A stretch of 49,566 bases of DNA, taken from the NCBI RefSeq assembly GCF_006539825.1, contig NZ_BJNT01000026.1, positions 1 to 49,566 of the forward strand, written 5' to 3'. Position 1 is the stretch's first letter, and each line of letters opens with the position of its first letter. Source of the stretch: Corynebacterium variabile (GTDB taxonomy: Bacteria > Actinomycetota > Actinomycetes > Mycobacteriales > Mycobacteriaceae). A program made the translations under genes and the position numbers. Under the pieces are notes generated by a model, which was given only the letters and a program-made list of their open reading frames with translations, did not search any database and was not told the DNA's origin. Of this stretch, positions 1 to 8,135 are shown one piece after another.

Positions 1-28
1 CCCGCACCACCCGAAAGGGTGGTGCGGG
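1..28. terminator. Hairpin terminator at the end of the sdh operon
   Basis: A perfect 12-bp inverted repeat (1-12 and 17-28) with a GAAA tetraloop. It lies about 50 bp past the stop of the leftward gene at 81-425, where the end of the sdhCAB transcript is expected. Any leftward T-run would be outside the window, so intrinsic termination is inferred. It could also serve a convergent gene to the left. Confidence 0.7.
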
Positions 29-80
29 CCTCTGGACAGGAGGTGCCTGACCCCCTGGAGGAGGGTCGGGCTGCCCGGGG

Positions 81-425
81 TTACTGGACCCGGCCGCTGG
101 CCTTCTTGTAGGCGCGGTAGTTCTTACGGCCGGCATGCACGAGGAAGAAACCGGCGAACAGGAGGCCGAGGCCGGCGATCAGGCCGATGATGCCGATCAT
201 GGAGCCGTCGTCCGCCATCGGGGAGGTCGTGTCGGAGTTGACGCCGAAACCGTAGACGAAGGTACCGAAACCGGCCAGGGAGACCAGGATTAGGCCCATG
301 CCGATCCAGGTGGCGCTGCGGTGCAGCGACGAGTGGGGAGCATCGAACGTCGACGGCACGAACCCGTCGAGGTAGGCGAGCTCATTCGTGGGCGTCCGGG
401 TCTCCAGCGCGGTGTTGGCAGACAT
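81..425 (-). CDS. Small two-helix membrane protein downstream of sdhB
   Basis: A 114-aa protein with two strongly hydrophobic segments (about residues 40-62 and 77-98 counted from MSANTALE) and a basic C-terminal tail. An upstream in-frame ATG at 440 exists, but the purine-rich AGAGGAAAG just before the ATG at 425 points to the later start. It lies 122 bp after sdhB in the same direction, and C. glutamicum also has a small membrane-protein gene following sdhCAB. A role in assembly or stability of the dehydrogenase is only inference from position. I see no catalytic motif. Confidence 0.8.
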   Translation of the reverse strand: MSANTALETRTPTNELAYLDGFVPSTFDAPHSSLHRSATWIGMGLILVSLAGFGTFVYGFGVNSDTTSPMADDGSMIGIIGLIAGLGLLFAGFFLVHAGRKNYRAYKKASGRVQ

Positions 426-547
426 TCTTTCCTCTTTCATCGGTGTGGATGCCGGTAATTCTAGATCACCGGGTGCCGCACCACCGAAGCAACGGGAGCA
501 CGCCGCGGCGTCCTTCCCCCTTCACGGGTGTGGCAGTGCCGTCAGAA

Positions 548-1297
548 CTAGTCGTCCTTGCCCTTGAAGGCGGCGCGGGCGCGCTCCTTGGTGATCGCGG
601 CGACCGCGGTCAGCGGGATGCCGGCCGGGCAGACGTCGGCGCACTCGCCGTAGAGGGAGCAGGGACCGAAGGTGCCCTCGACCTCGTCGACCATGGCCTT
701 GGCACGACGGCCACGCTCCATGCGGCCCAGCGGGGACAGCGTGAGGTGGACCAGCTTCGCGCCAGTGAACAGGTGCGCGGCACCGTTCGGGCAGGCGGCC
801 ACACAGGCACCGCAGCCGATGCAGGCGGCGTGGTCGAGCGCGAGCTCGGCGTCGTGGTGGTTCACCAGGAGGTGGTCGGCGTCCGGAGCGGTACCGGCGA
901 CGATCGAGACGAAGCCGCCCTTCTCCATGACACGGTCCAGCGCGGACCGGTCGACGACCATGTCCTTGATGACCGGGTAGGCGGCGGAGCGCATCGGCTC
1001 GATCTTCAGGGCGTCGCCGTCAGAGTAGCTGAACAGGCGCTGCTGGCAGGCAGGCTTGTTCTGGTCCGGGCCGTGCGGGCGACCGTTGACCAGGAGGCCA
1101 CAGGTACCGCAGATACCCTCGCGGCAGTCGGAGGCGAAGGCGAAGGGTTCCTTGCCCGCCTCGACGTAGCTGGAGTTCACGTGGTCGAGAAGCTCCAGGA
1201 TGGACATGGACTCGACGGCGTCGGGCACGTCCACGGACTCGAAGTGTCCCTGGGCATTGCGGTCCGCCTGCCGCCAGATTTCAAGATGCAGTTTCAT
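548..1297 (-). CDS. sdhB: Succinate dehydrogenase iron-sulfur subunit
   Basis: A 249-aa electron-transfer subunit of succinate:menaquinone oxidoreductase (complex II, TCA cycle and respiratory chain, cytoplasmic face of the membrane). The N-terminal 2Fe-2S ferredoxin domain shows Cys58, Cys63, Cys66 and Cys84. The C-terminal domain has the 4Fe-4S/3Fe-4S ligands in CIGCGACVAACP (residues 159-170) and CSLYGECADVCP (213-224). Length is usual for actinobacterial SdhB. The start codon overlaps the sdhA stop by one base (TAATG), which implies translational coupling. It is the third gene of the leftward sdhCAB operon. Confidence 0.97.
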   Translation of the reverse strand: MKLHLEIWRQADRNAQGHFESVDVPDAVESMSILELLDHVNSSYVEAGKEPFAFASDCREGICGTCGLLVNGRPHGPDQNKPACQQRLFSYSDGDALKIEPMRSAAYPVIKDMVVDRSALDRVMEKGGFVSIVAGTAPDADHLLVNHHDAELALDHAACIGCGACVAACPNGAAHLFTGAKLVHLTLSPLGRMERGRRAKAMVDEVEGTFGPCSLYGECADVCPAGIPLTAVAAITKERARAAFKGKDD

Positions 1298-3330
1298 TAC
1301 TTGTAGTTCCTTGTCATCAGCGGGATGCGGTCGAAGTACAGCGGCTCAGAGTGCCGGATGAACTTCTCGTCGCCCGCGGGCTCCCAGGCGGAGACGAAGC
1401 ACCAGTTGTCGTCGTCGCGCTTCGCCTCGCCTTCCTCGTCAAGGTGGTCCTCACGGTAGTGGGCGCCACAGGACTCGTCACGGTCCAGGGCGTCGACACA
1501 CATGAGCTCACCGAGGTCCAGGTAGTCGGCCACGCGGATCGCGTACTCGAGCTGCTGGTTCATCTCGGCGGTGCCGCCGGGGACGAAGACGTTCTCCCAG
1601 AAGTCCTTGCGGACCGCGCGGATCTCGTCGATGCCCTCCTGCATGTCTTTGACGTTGCGGGCCACACCACAGCAGCGGTAGAGGATCTCACCGAGCTGGC
1701 GGTGGTAGTACTCCGCACCGTGCGGGTTCGGGCCACGGATGTTGAGGATGTTGTTGAGACGGTCCTCGGTGCGCTTGAGCGCTGCCTTCGCGGCGGCGGA
1801 GTCCTCGTCCGGGATGTCCGTACCCAGCAGCGGAGCCAGGTAGTTCGGGATGGTGAAGGGCAGGGTGAACCAGCCTTCGACCGAGGAGGACAGCAGGGAG
1901 TTCGCACCCAGTCGGTTCGCACCGTGGTACATCCAGGAAGACTCACCGGAGCAGAACAGACCCGGGATCGAGGTCATCTCGTGGAAGTCGGTCCACAGAC
2001 CACCCATGGTGTAGTGGCAGGTCGGGGCGATGCGCATCGGGGTCTTGTAGGCGTCGTCTCCGATGGCCTCCTCGTACATCTGGATGAGGTTGGAGTACCG
2101 CTCGCGGATGACGTCCTCGCCGAGGTTCTTGATGGCGTGGGTCAGGTCGAGGTAGACCGAGTTCTTCTTCGGGCCCACACCGTAGCCGGCGTTGATCTGC
2201 TGCGCGTTCGCACGGGAGGCGATGTCACGCGGGACCAGGTTGCCGAAGGCCGGGTAGCGACGCTCGAGGAAGTAGTCGCGCTCGTCCTCGGGGATCGTCA
2301 TCGGATCCCGCTGGTCGTCCTTCTTCTTCGGGGTCCAGATGCGGCCGTCGTTACGCAGAGACTCGGACATCAGGATCGTCTTGGACTGCCAGTCCGAGTT
2401 GACCGGGAGACCGGTCGGGTGGAACTGCACGAAGGACGGGGACGCCATGTAGGCACCCTGCTCGTAGGCACGCATGATCGCGCTGGCGTTGGAGTTCTTG
2501 GCCAGCGTGGACATGTGGTACACGTTGCCGTAACCGCCGGTGGCGAAGACGGTGACGTGACCGGTGTGGATGCTGAGCTCACCGGTGATGATGTTGCGGG
2601 TGACGATGCCCTTGCAGACGCCGTCCTCCACGATGACGTCCTGGACGTCGGAGTGGGTGAAGATCTCCACGTTGCCGGCACCGATCTGGCGGTACAGGGC
2701 AGAGGTGGTGGCCAGCTGCAGCTGCTGACCGGTCTGACCACGGGTGTAGAAGGTGCGGGACACCTGCACACCACCGAAGGAACGGTTGGCCAGGGTTCCG
2801 CCGTACTCACGGGAGAACGGGGCGCCGATGGCGTTCATGTGGTCGATGACGCGACCGGACTCCATGGCGAGACGCCAGCAGTCATTCTCCCGGCACCGGT
2901 AGTCGCCGCCCTTGACGGTGTCCTTGGTGTGGTTGTAGGTCGAGTCGTTGTCCAGGCGCTTGGCGCGCGAGGAGTTGACGCCACCCTGCGCGGCGATGGA
3001 GTGCGCGCGGCGGGGGCTGTCGTGGTAAGTGAAGACCTTCACGTTGTAGCCGAGCTCACCGAGGGCGGCTGCGGCTGCGCCACCGGCGAGGCCGGTGCCG
3101 ACGATGAGGACCTTGAACTTCGCACGGTTCAGCGGGGAGACCAGCTTGAAGTGCTCCTTGTCGAACTGCCACTGCTGCTGCTGTGACACCTCGTGCGGGG
3201 CGTTGTCACCGATGACCTTGCCGACGGTCACGCCGTCGACCTGGGACTCCGGGGCCTGGAATGCTGCCAGTGCCTCGTCGTAGTTGAAGTCAGCGGTCTG
3301 GTTGTGCGGGTGGGGCTTGCTCATACCCAT
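1297..3330 (-). CDS. sdhA: Succinate dehydrogenase flavoprotein subunit
   Basis: A 677-aa catalytic subunit that oxidises succinate to fumarate with FAD. The N-terminal Rossmann motif is GTGLAGG around residues 78-84. His110 in HSIAAQGG is the expected covalent FAD-attachment residue. Further family motifs are FHPTG, RDIASRANAQQ and HYTMGGLWTD. The length fits the group found with a five-helix single-chain SdhC. An AAGGAG-type Shine-Dalgarno lies 11 nt before the ATG, so the first of two nearby ATGs is used. sdhC ends 28 bp upstream and sdhB overlaps downstream. Confidence 0.97.
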   Translation of the reverse strand: MGMSKPHPHNQTADFNYDEALAAFQAPESQVDGVTVGKVIGDNAPHEVSQQQQWQFDKEHFKLVSPLNRAKFKVLIVGTGLAGGAAAAALGELGYNVKVFTYHDSPRRAHSIAAQGGVNSSRAKRLDNDSTYNHTKDTVKGGDYRCRENDCWRLAMESGRVIDHMNAIGAPFSREYGGTLANRSFGGVQVSRTFYTRGQTGQQLQLATTSALYRQIGAGNVEIFTHSDVQDVIVEDGVCKGIVTRNIITGELSIHTGHVTVFATGGYGNVYHMSTLAKNSNASAIMRAYEQGAYMASPSFVQFHPTGLPVNSDWQSKTILMSESLRNDGRIWTPKKKDDQRDPMTIPEDERDYFLERRYPAFGNLVPRDIASRANAQQINAGYGVGPKKNSVYLDLTHAIKNLGEDVIRERYSNLIQMYEEAIGDDAYKTPMRIAPTCHYTMGGLWTDFHEMTSIPGLFCSGESSWMYHGANRLGANSLLSSSVEGWFTLPFTIPNYLAPLLGTDIPDEDSAAAKAALKRTEDRLNNILNIRGPNPHGAEYYHRQLGEILYRCCGVARNVKDMQEGIDEIRAVRKDFWENVFVPGGTAEMNQQLEYAIRVADYLDLGELMCVDALDRDESCGAHYREDHLDEEGEAKRDDDNWCFVSAWEPAGDEKFIRHSEPLYFDRIPLMTRNYK

Positions 3331-3358
3331 TGTTGTCTCTTCTCCTTTTCCAGATCCG

Positions 3359-4099
3359 CTAGCTACCGAAGCCGCACAGGACGGCCACCGGGATCGAGAT
3401 GTTGCCGATCATGACGATGGCCGGGAGCAGGTACGCGATCCACAGGATGACCTGGCGGGTGCGGTGACCCGTGATTCCGAGGTCGGAGGACGCCAGCCAG
3501 ATTCCGTGCGAGGCGTGCAGGAAGAGCACGACCATGCAGAGGATGTAGATGATGGCGACCCAGGGGCGGTTGAAGGACTCGACCAGGTTGCCGTAGGCCT
3601 CACCGTGCTCGAAGGCGTCGGTGGCGACGCCCTTGCCGATGGTCAGGTCGAGGATGTGGAAGATGATGAAGAGCAGCAGCACCGCACCGGTGCCCAGCAT
3701 GGAGCTGGCGGTGAAGGTGTTGAAGTTCTTCACCTTGCCGAAGCGCTTCTCGGAACCACGGGACTGCTTCGACCGAGCCTCCAGAGCGAAGGCGCAGTAC
3801 ACGTGCAGCACGAGGCAGATAATGAGGACGACGCGCAGGATCCACAGCACCGTCTCATGGGGGAAGACAGGCTCACCCATGCGACGCAGGAAATCTGCGT
3901 AGTCGTTGAAGTGTCCCTCACCGGTGTAAACCTTCAGGTTTCCCACCATGTGGAACAGGACGAAAAGAACGAAGATGATGCCAGTCACGGCCATCGTCAG
4001 CTTCATCGCCCAGGACGGGAAATCGGGCCTTTCCCGCAGCGGTTTAATGTTCAGTTTCCCGTGCTCCAGTGCGACGGGATCATCGTATTTAACAGTCAT
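3359..4099 (-). CDS. sdhC: Succinate dehydrogenase cytochrome b subunit
   Basis: A 246-aa membrane anchor with five predicted helices (about 32-52, 84-106, 132-153, 180-202, 216-240). His50, His99, His148 and His195/198 lie within helices as candidate ligands for two b hemes, as in menaquinone-linked single-anchor complex II. The ATG at 4099 is preceded by GGAGGTGCC, an ideal Shine-Dalgarno. An in-frame ATG 45 nt upstream lacks one and was rejected. It is the first gene of the sdhCAB operon, and control elements are expected in 4100-4327. Confidence 0.95.
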   Translation of the reverse strand: MTVKYDDPVALEHGKLNIKPLRERPDFPSWAMKLTMAVTGIIFVLFVLFHMVGNLKVYTGEGHFNDYADFLRRMGEPVFPHETVLWILRVVLIICLVLHVYCAFALEARSKQSRGSEKRFGKVKNFNTFTASSMLGTGAVLLLFIIFHILDLTIGKGVATDAFEHGEAYGNLVESFNRPWVAIIYILCMVVLFLHASHGIWLASSDLGITGHRTRQVILWIAYLLPAIVMIGNISIPVAVLCGFGS

Positions 4100-4165
4100 G
4101 GCACCTCCAGTGTCAGTGACACTGTACGACTGCCAGAGTGGCAAACACTAACTGACCCCCCTCAC

Positions 4166-4181
4166 CGTGAAAAAGATCACA
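4166..4181. promoter_or_regulatory. GlxR-like operator upstream of sdhC
   Basis: CGTGA-N6-TCACA differs by one base from the cAMP-receptor-type GlxR consensus TGTGA-N6-TCACA. It sits 67-82 bp upstream of the sdhC start. A C-run (ACCCCCCT, 4155-4161 region) next to it resembles RamA half-sites. GlxR and RamA control of sdhCAB is established in C. glutamicum; use here is inferred. Confidence 0.6.
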
Positions 4182-4230
4182 GCGCTGCAGTACGCCCGTA
4201 ATGTGAACACCTCGTTATGCAGGTCAAACA

Positions 4231-4292
4231 CAGATTCTGCGCGTTTTATAAGTGAGGTTCGCCTGTCCTGACCCGCCTCGCAGAATCTGCGC
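4231..4292. repeat. Pair of CAGAWTCTGCGC boxes
   Basis: CAGATTCTGCGC at 4231-4242 and CAGAATCTGCGC at 4281-4292 are near-identical boxes, each with an odd-palindromic CAGAWTCTG core, and lie 50 bp apart. The cores also form an 11-bp inverted repeat (4231-4241 with 4279-4289). They lie between the GH65 stop and the sdhC start, so they could be operators for sdhC or a hairpin ending the GH65 transcript. Loop size (37 nt) makes a simple terminator less likely. Confidence 0.45.
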
Positions 4293-4327
4293 AGTCGCTC
4301 ACGACGCGCAATATCGTTATATCCGAA

Positions 4328-7042
4328 TCATTTTTCAACGAAGACGACATCGGCGGACGGTACAGACTCCGACAGGCCGTCCTCCTCGGACACCAGCGTG
4401 GTCGTCCCCTCGACCCGCACCGGGGCCGAACCGATGACCACGTCCTGTCCGAGAACGGTCACCGGACCGACGAGACCCTCGCCGCCGTCGACGATCTGGA
4501 GCTCCACGGCGTCCTTCTCCACGGACACCCGGATCTGGTAGCCCTGCAGGGTCACGTTGTACTCGAGCTCGTCCCAGCCCTCCGGCAGACGCGGGTCGAT
4601 GCTGAACCGGCCGTAGTCGTCACGGAAGCCGCCGAACCCGAAGACCAGCGCACTCCACACACCACCGCAGGACGCGATGTGCGCGCCGTCGGCACTGTTG
4701 CCGTGCAGGTTCTCCAGGTCGAGGAAGAGACCGCGCAGGAAGAATCTCATCGCGGTGTCCCGGAAGCCGAGCTCCGCGGCCATGATGGACTGCACCACCG
4801 CCGAGAGGGAGGAGTCGCCCGTCGTCAGCCGGTCGTAGTAGGCGTAGTCGCGCTTCTTCACCTCGGTCGGCATGTCGCGTCCCTGGAGGAACAGGGCGAG
4901 CACCACGTCGGCCTGCTTGAGTACCTGGTACCGGTAGATCGTCAGCGGGTGGTAGTGCAGCAGCAGCGGACGCTTCGCCCCCACCGCCGGGTCGTCGAGG
5001 TTCCACAGCTGCCGGTTGAGGAACTGGTCGTCCTGCGGGTGGATCTGCATCCGCTCGTCGAAGGGGATGTACATCGCCTCGGCGGCGCGGTCCCAGAGGT
5101 CCAGTTCGTCCTCGGACAGGCCGGTGCGGTCGGCGAGGTTCTGGAAGGCCTCCGGACGCTCACTGCGCATCTGCCGGGCGACATCGGCGGCGACCCGGAG
5201 GTTGTACTGCGCCATGACGTTTGTGTACAGGTTGTTGTTCACCACTGTGGTGTACTCGTCGGGGCCGGTCACCGAGTGGATCTGGAACTTCTCCCCCGTC
5301 GTTTCGAAGAACCCCAGGGACATGAAGAACCGTGCCGTGCCGACGAGGATGTCGATGCCCTCGTCCAGCAGGAATTCCGCGTCCCCGGTGGCGTAGACGT
5401 ACTTCATCAGGGCGTAGGTGATGTCCGCGTCGATGTGGTACTGCGCCGTGCCGGCCGCGTAGTAGGCACTGGACTCATGCCCGTTGATCGTGCGCCACGG
5501 GAACAGGACACCGTCATGGGAGAGCTCTCGGGCACGCTCCTTCGCCTGCGGCAGCATGAGGTAGCGGAACCGCAGGGCGTTCCGGGAGAACTGCGGGTTC
5601 GTGTAGGTGAGGAACGGCAGGGCGTAGACCTCGGTATCCCAGAAGTAGTGGCCACCGTAGCCCGACCCGGTCAGCCCTTTGGCCGGCACACCCTGGGTCT
5701 CCGCACGGGCGGACGCCTGGATCAGCTGGAAGAGATTCCACCGCACCGCCTGCTGCAGTTCGGGGTGGCCCGGGATCCGGACGTCGGACCGCCGCCAGAA
5801 CTTCCCCAGCCACTCCGCCTGGTTGGCCTGCAGGGTGCGGTAGCCGACCTGACGGGCGCGGTTGATCGTCCGGGCGCAGCGGAAGGCCAGTTCCTCGGCG
5901 GAGACGTGGCGCGAGGAGTGGTAGGAGACGAACTTCTCGAGCCGCAGTCGCAACCCGCGGGTGCCGTCGACGTGGTAGACCACGCGGGCCACATCGTCGC
6001 GCATCTCGGTGTGCATCTCCACACCGCCGACCGCGTCAGAGGATGCCGGAGCACCCGAGCCGCCGGTCCCCTGTGCCTGGGTCACGTCGAGGACATGGTC
6101 CATGCTCACCGCGACCGTCATGCCGGAGTTCGTCACCCGGTAGCCGAGCGTCACCCGCTGGTCCTCGGAACTGGCGCGGTAGGTCGGCTGGAACACCCGG
6201 CCGGCGATCTTCTCTGCCTTGCGGGGGTCGCCACCGCCGTTGACGTCCGCGGCGTGGGCGTAGGCGCGGTCCGCTGCCCCGGAGGACGCCGCGTAGGTGT
6301 CGAGGATCGAGGAGAACTCGTCCTCCCCGTCCTGGCGGTTGAGTATCTGCGAGGAGATGACGACCGCGGCGTCCGAGTCGAGGAGCTCGACCTCGAGGCT
6401 CATCAGCGCGAGATGCCGCTCCTGGAAGGAGACCATCCGGTCGGTGACGACGCGGACGCGCTTGCCGGACTGGGTACGCCAGATGAAACTCCGGCGCTCC
6501 ACCCCCTCACGGAAGTCGAGGGTGCGGCCGTAGTCCTCGACCTCCGCGACACCGAGGCGCAGCGGTTCATCGTCGATGTACAGCCGGATCGGCTTGGCGT
6601 CCGGTACCTGGACGATGGTCTGGCCCTCGCGGGCGAAACCGTAGGCGTCCTCGGCATGCTCGATGTTCCACGTCTCATGGACACCGTTGATGAAGGTGCC
6701 GTGCTCGTGGGAGTCGCGACCCTCCGGCGGGTTACCGCGCAGACCCATGTATCCGTTGGAGAGGGCGAAGACGGTCTCCGACAGGCCGAGTTCGGCGTCC
6801 GACCGGACGGGACGGCGCTCATGCCAGCCCCACTCGTCGACCGGGTGGTTGGTCCGGTCCACCAGTTCCAGCGGGTCGACGTCGTCGAGGTGCACGTCGG
6901 TGCGGTAGCCCGGGGGAAAGTAGTCGGTGGGATCGGCCGGTCCGCCACCGTCACCGACGGGGCGGTTCACGACGGACGCCACCCGGCGACGCTGCGCCAG
7001 GAACTCCTCGAGGTGGTCGGTCCGGTCGTTAGAGTCGGTCAC
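4328..7042 (-). CDS. Glycoside hydrolase family 65 phosphorylase (maltose/trehalose/kojibiose phosphorylase type)
   Basis: A 904-aa cytoplasmic enzyme of GH65. It has an N-terminal beta-sandwich domain, an (alpha/alpha)6 catalytic barrel with the general acid expected at Glu596 (TGPDEYT), a phosphate-binding region around HGNSADGAHIASCGG, and a C-terminal beta-sheet domain. These enzymes split an alpha-glucosyl disaccharide with phosphate to give beta-glucose-1-phosphate. Sequence alone does not settle the disaccharide. The chain is longer than many GH65 enzymes because of an N-terminal extension of about 70 residues. The start is GTG, preceded by GAAGGGA. The upstream gene is a beta-phosphoglucomutase-like enzyme 51 bp away, which fits beta-glucose-1-phosphate as product. 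Confidence 0.92.
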   Translation of the reverse strand: MTDSNDRTDHLEEFLAQRRRVASVVNRPVGDGGGPADPTDYFPPGYRTDVHLDDVDPLELVDRTNHPVDEWGWHERRPVRSDAELGLSETVFALSNGYMGLRGNPPEGRDSHEHGTFINGVHETWNIEHAEDAYGFAREGQTIVQVPDAKPIRLYIDDEPLRLGVAEVEDYGRTLDFREGVERRSFIWRTQSGKRVRVVTDRMVSFQERHLALMSLEVELLDSDAAVVISSQILNRQDGEDEFSSILDTYAASSGAADRAYAHAADVNGGGDPRKAEKIAGRVFQPTYRASSEDQRVTLGYRVTNSGMTVAVSMDHVLDVTQAQGTGGSGAPASSDAVGGVEMHTEMRDDVARVVYHVDGTRGLRLRLEKFVSYHSSRHVSAEELAFRCARTINRARQVGYRTLQANQAEWLGKFWRRSDVRIPGHPELQQAVRWNLFQLIQASARAETQGVPAKGLTGSGYGGHYFWDTEVYALPFLTYTNPQFSRNALRFRYLMLPQAKERARELSHDGVLFPWRTINGHESSAYYAAGTAQYHIDADITYALMKYVYATGDAEFLLDEGIDILVGTARFFMSLGFFETTGEKFQIHSVTGPDEYTTVVNNNLYTNVMAQYNLRVAADVARQMRSERPEAFQNLADRTGLSEDELDLWDRAAEAMYIPFDERMQIHPQDDQFLNRQLWNLDDPAVGAKRPLLLHYHPLTIYRYQVLKQADVVLALFLQGRDMPTEVKKRDYAYYDRLTTGDSSLSAVVQSIMAAELGFRDTAMRFFLRGLFLDLENLHGNSADGAHIASCGGVWSALVFGFGGFRDDYGRFSIDPRLPEGWDELEYNVTLQGYQIRVSVEKDAVELQIVDGGEGLVGPVTVLGQDVVIGSAPVRVEGTTTLVSEEDGLSESVPSADVVFVEK

Positions 7043-7093
7043 GGAATGTCCCTTCGGTCGGCTTCAGTGTTGTCTTCAGGATTGATCAGTGGT

Positions 7094-7897
7094 TCAGCGT
7101 ACGGCAGAGGAGCCGTCGGAGGTGCCGAGCCGGTCGACGAGGTCGGCGAGGTCGGCGACGACGACGTCCGCCCCGGCGTCCTTCAGTGCCTGTGCCCCGG
7201 CACCGCGGTCGACGCCCAGGACCAGTCCGAAGTCGCCGGCGGCACCCGCGGCGACGCCGGAGGTGGCGTCCTCCACGACAACCGCCCCGGTCGACGGAAC
7301 ACCGAGCAGTTCCGCACCGTAGCTGTAGGTGTCCGGGGCCGGCTTGCCGGGCAGCCCCTCGGCGGCGGCGACATTGCCGTCGATGATGACCTCGAAGCGG
7401 TCGATGAGACCGGCGGCGGTGAGGACCGGGCGGGCGTTCTTCGACGAGCTCACCACGGCGACCCGCGTGGTGGTGCCCGGGGCGGTGAGCGCGTCGAGCA
7501 GGGCGACGGACCCGGGATAGGCCGTGATGCCCCGGTCGAGCAGGGCCAGGAAATCGGAGTTCTTCAGCAGGCCGAGACCGAGGACGGTCTCGTCGGTGGG
7601 GGCGTCCTCCCCCTTCTCCCCCTCCCACGCCGGATCGGACCGGTCGGCGGGCAGCGTGATCCCGCGGGACGCCAGCACCGCGGCCACCCCCTCACTGCGC
7701 GGACGTCCGTCGATGTGGTCGAAGTAGTCCTGCTCGGTGTACGGGGCGACACCACGTTCGACGAAGTACCTGGTGAACACCACGGACCAGGCCTGTCGGT
7801 GGAGATCGGCGGTCGGGGTGATGACGCCGTCGAGGTCGAAGAGCACGGCGTCGAAGGCGGCGAGGTCAGGCAGGGCGTCAGGCAGGTCTGCTGTCAT
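7094..7897 (-). CDS. Beta-phosphoglucomutase-like HAD phosphatase/mutase
   Basis: A 267-aa haloacid-dehalogenase protein, likely converting beta-glucose-1-phosphate to glucose-6-phosphate. Motif I is FDLDGVITPTADLH with the nucleophile Asp21 and acid/base Asp23. VAVVSSSKN is motif II, the Lys of PGKPAPDTY is motif III, and VVEDATSGVAAG is motif IV. The cap insert is beta-PGM-like. I chose the ATG at 7897 because the HAD core begins soon after it and because TACGAT lies 6 nt upstream, a leaderless arrangement. An ATG at 7948 would add 17 basic residues outside the fold. It forms a two-gene unit with the GH65 phosphorylase. Confidence 0.9.
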   Translation of the reverse strand: MTADLPDALPDLAAFDAVLFDLDGVITPTADLHRQAWSVVFTRYFVERGVAPYTEQDYFDHIDGRPRSEGVAAVLASRGITLPADRSDPAWEGEKGEDAPTDETVLGLGLLKNSDFLALLDRGITAYPGSVALLDALTAPGTTTRVAVVSSSKNARPVLTAAGLIDRFEVIIDGNVAAAEGLPGKPAPDTYSYGAELLGVPSTGAVVVEDATSGVAAGAAGDFGLVLGVDRGAGAQALKDAGADVVVADLADLVDRLGTSDGSSAVR

Positions 7898-7903
7898 TCC
7901 ACC

Positions 7904-7909
7904 ATCGTA
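7904..7909 (-). promoter_or_regulatory. -10 element of a leaderless promoter for the beta-PGM gene
   Basis: TACGAT on the minus strand ends 6 nt before the ATG at 7897, the spacing of leaderless actinobacterial transcripts. No good Shine-Dalgarno is present other than GGTGG, which is part of the same 6 nt. Confidence 0.5.
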
Positions 7910-8066
7910 GGTGGCCCGCGGACGCCGCGCGCGGTGTAGCAGCATCATGAAAACCGCCCGGGTGTCATGAGAAACTCGCGCATAAGGCCGTTGAACCGGG
8001 ATTTTCGCATGACGGCGGGGCAGAACTCATGGCGGTCACCCGGGACAGGGCCGCGGAAAGCCGGAA

Positions 8067-8095
8067 ACGGCCCGCCCCGGGGAGGGACGGGCCGT
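8067..8095 (-). terminator. Terminator downstream of aceB
   Basis: GC-rich hairpin with an 8-bp outer stem (8067-8074 with 8088-8095), one mismatch, three further pairs and a 5-nt loop. It is 41 bp past the aceB stop. There is no strong T-run, common for high-GC actinobacterial terminators. Confidence 0.6.
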
Positions 8096-8135
8096 CACGG
8101 TGATGAAAGGTGCGCGGCGGTGTCAGGCGATCGCC

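Noticed and set aside
500..511. ACGCCGCGGCGT palindrome between sdhB and the small membrane protein gene
   Set aside because: Pure G/C core of this kind is expected by chance in such GC-rich DNA, and it is within an operon without promoter signals.
443..3186. Long open frames on the plus strand opposite sdhB and sdhA
   Set aside because: They mirror the GC-rich third positions of the real genes and encode Val/Asp/Arg-rich, motif-free protein; the minus-strand genes have full catalytic motifs.
4679..7939. A 1,086-codon plus-strand open frame
   Set aside because: It spans two complete minus-strand enzymes (GH65 and HAD) and the gap between them; it has no motif and no ribosome site. Pure antisense shadow.
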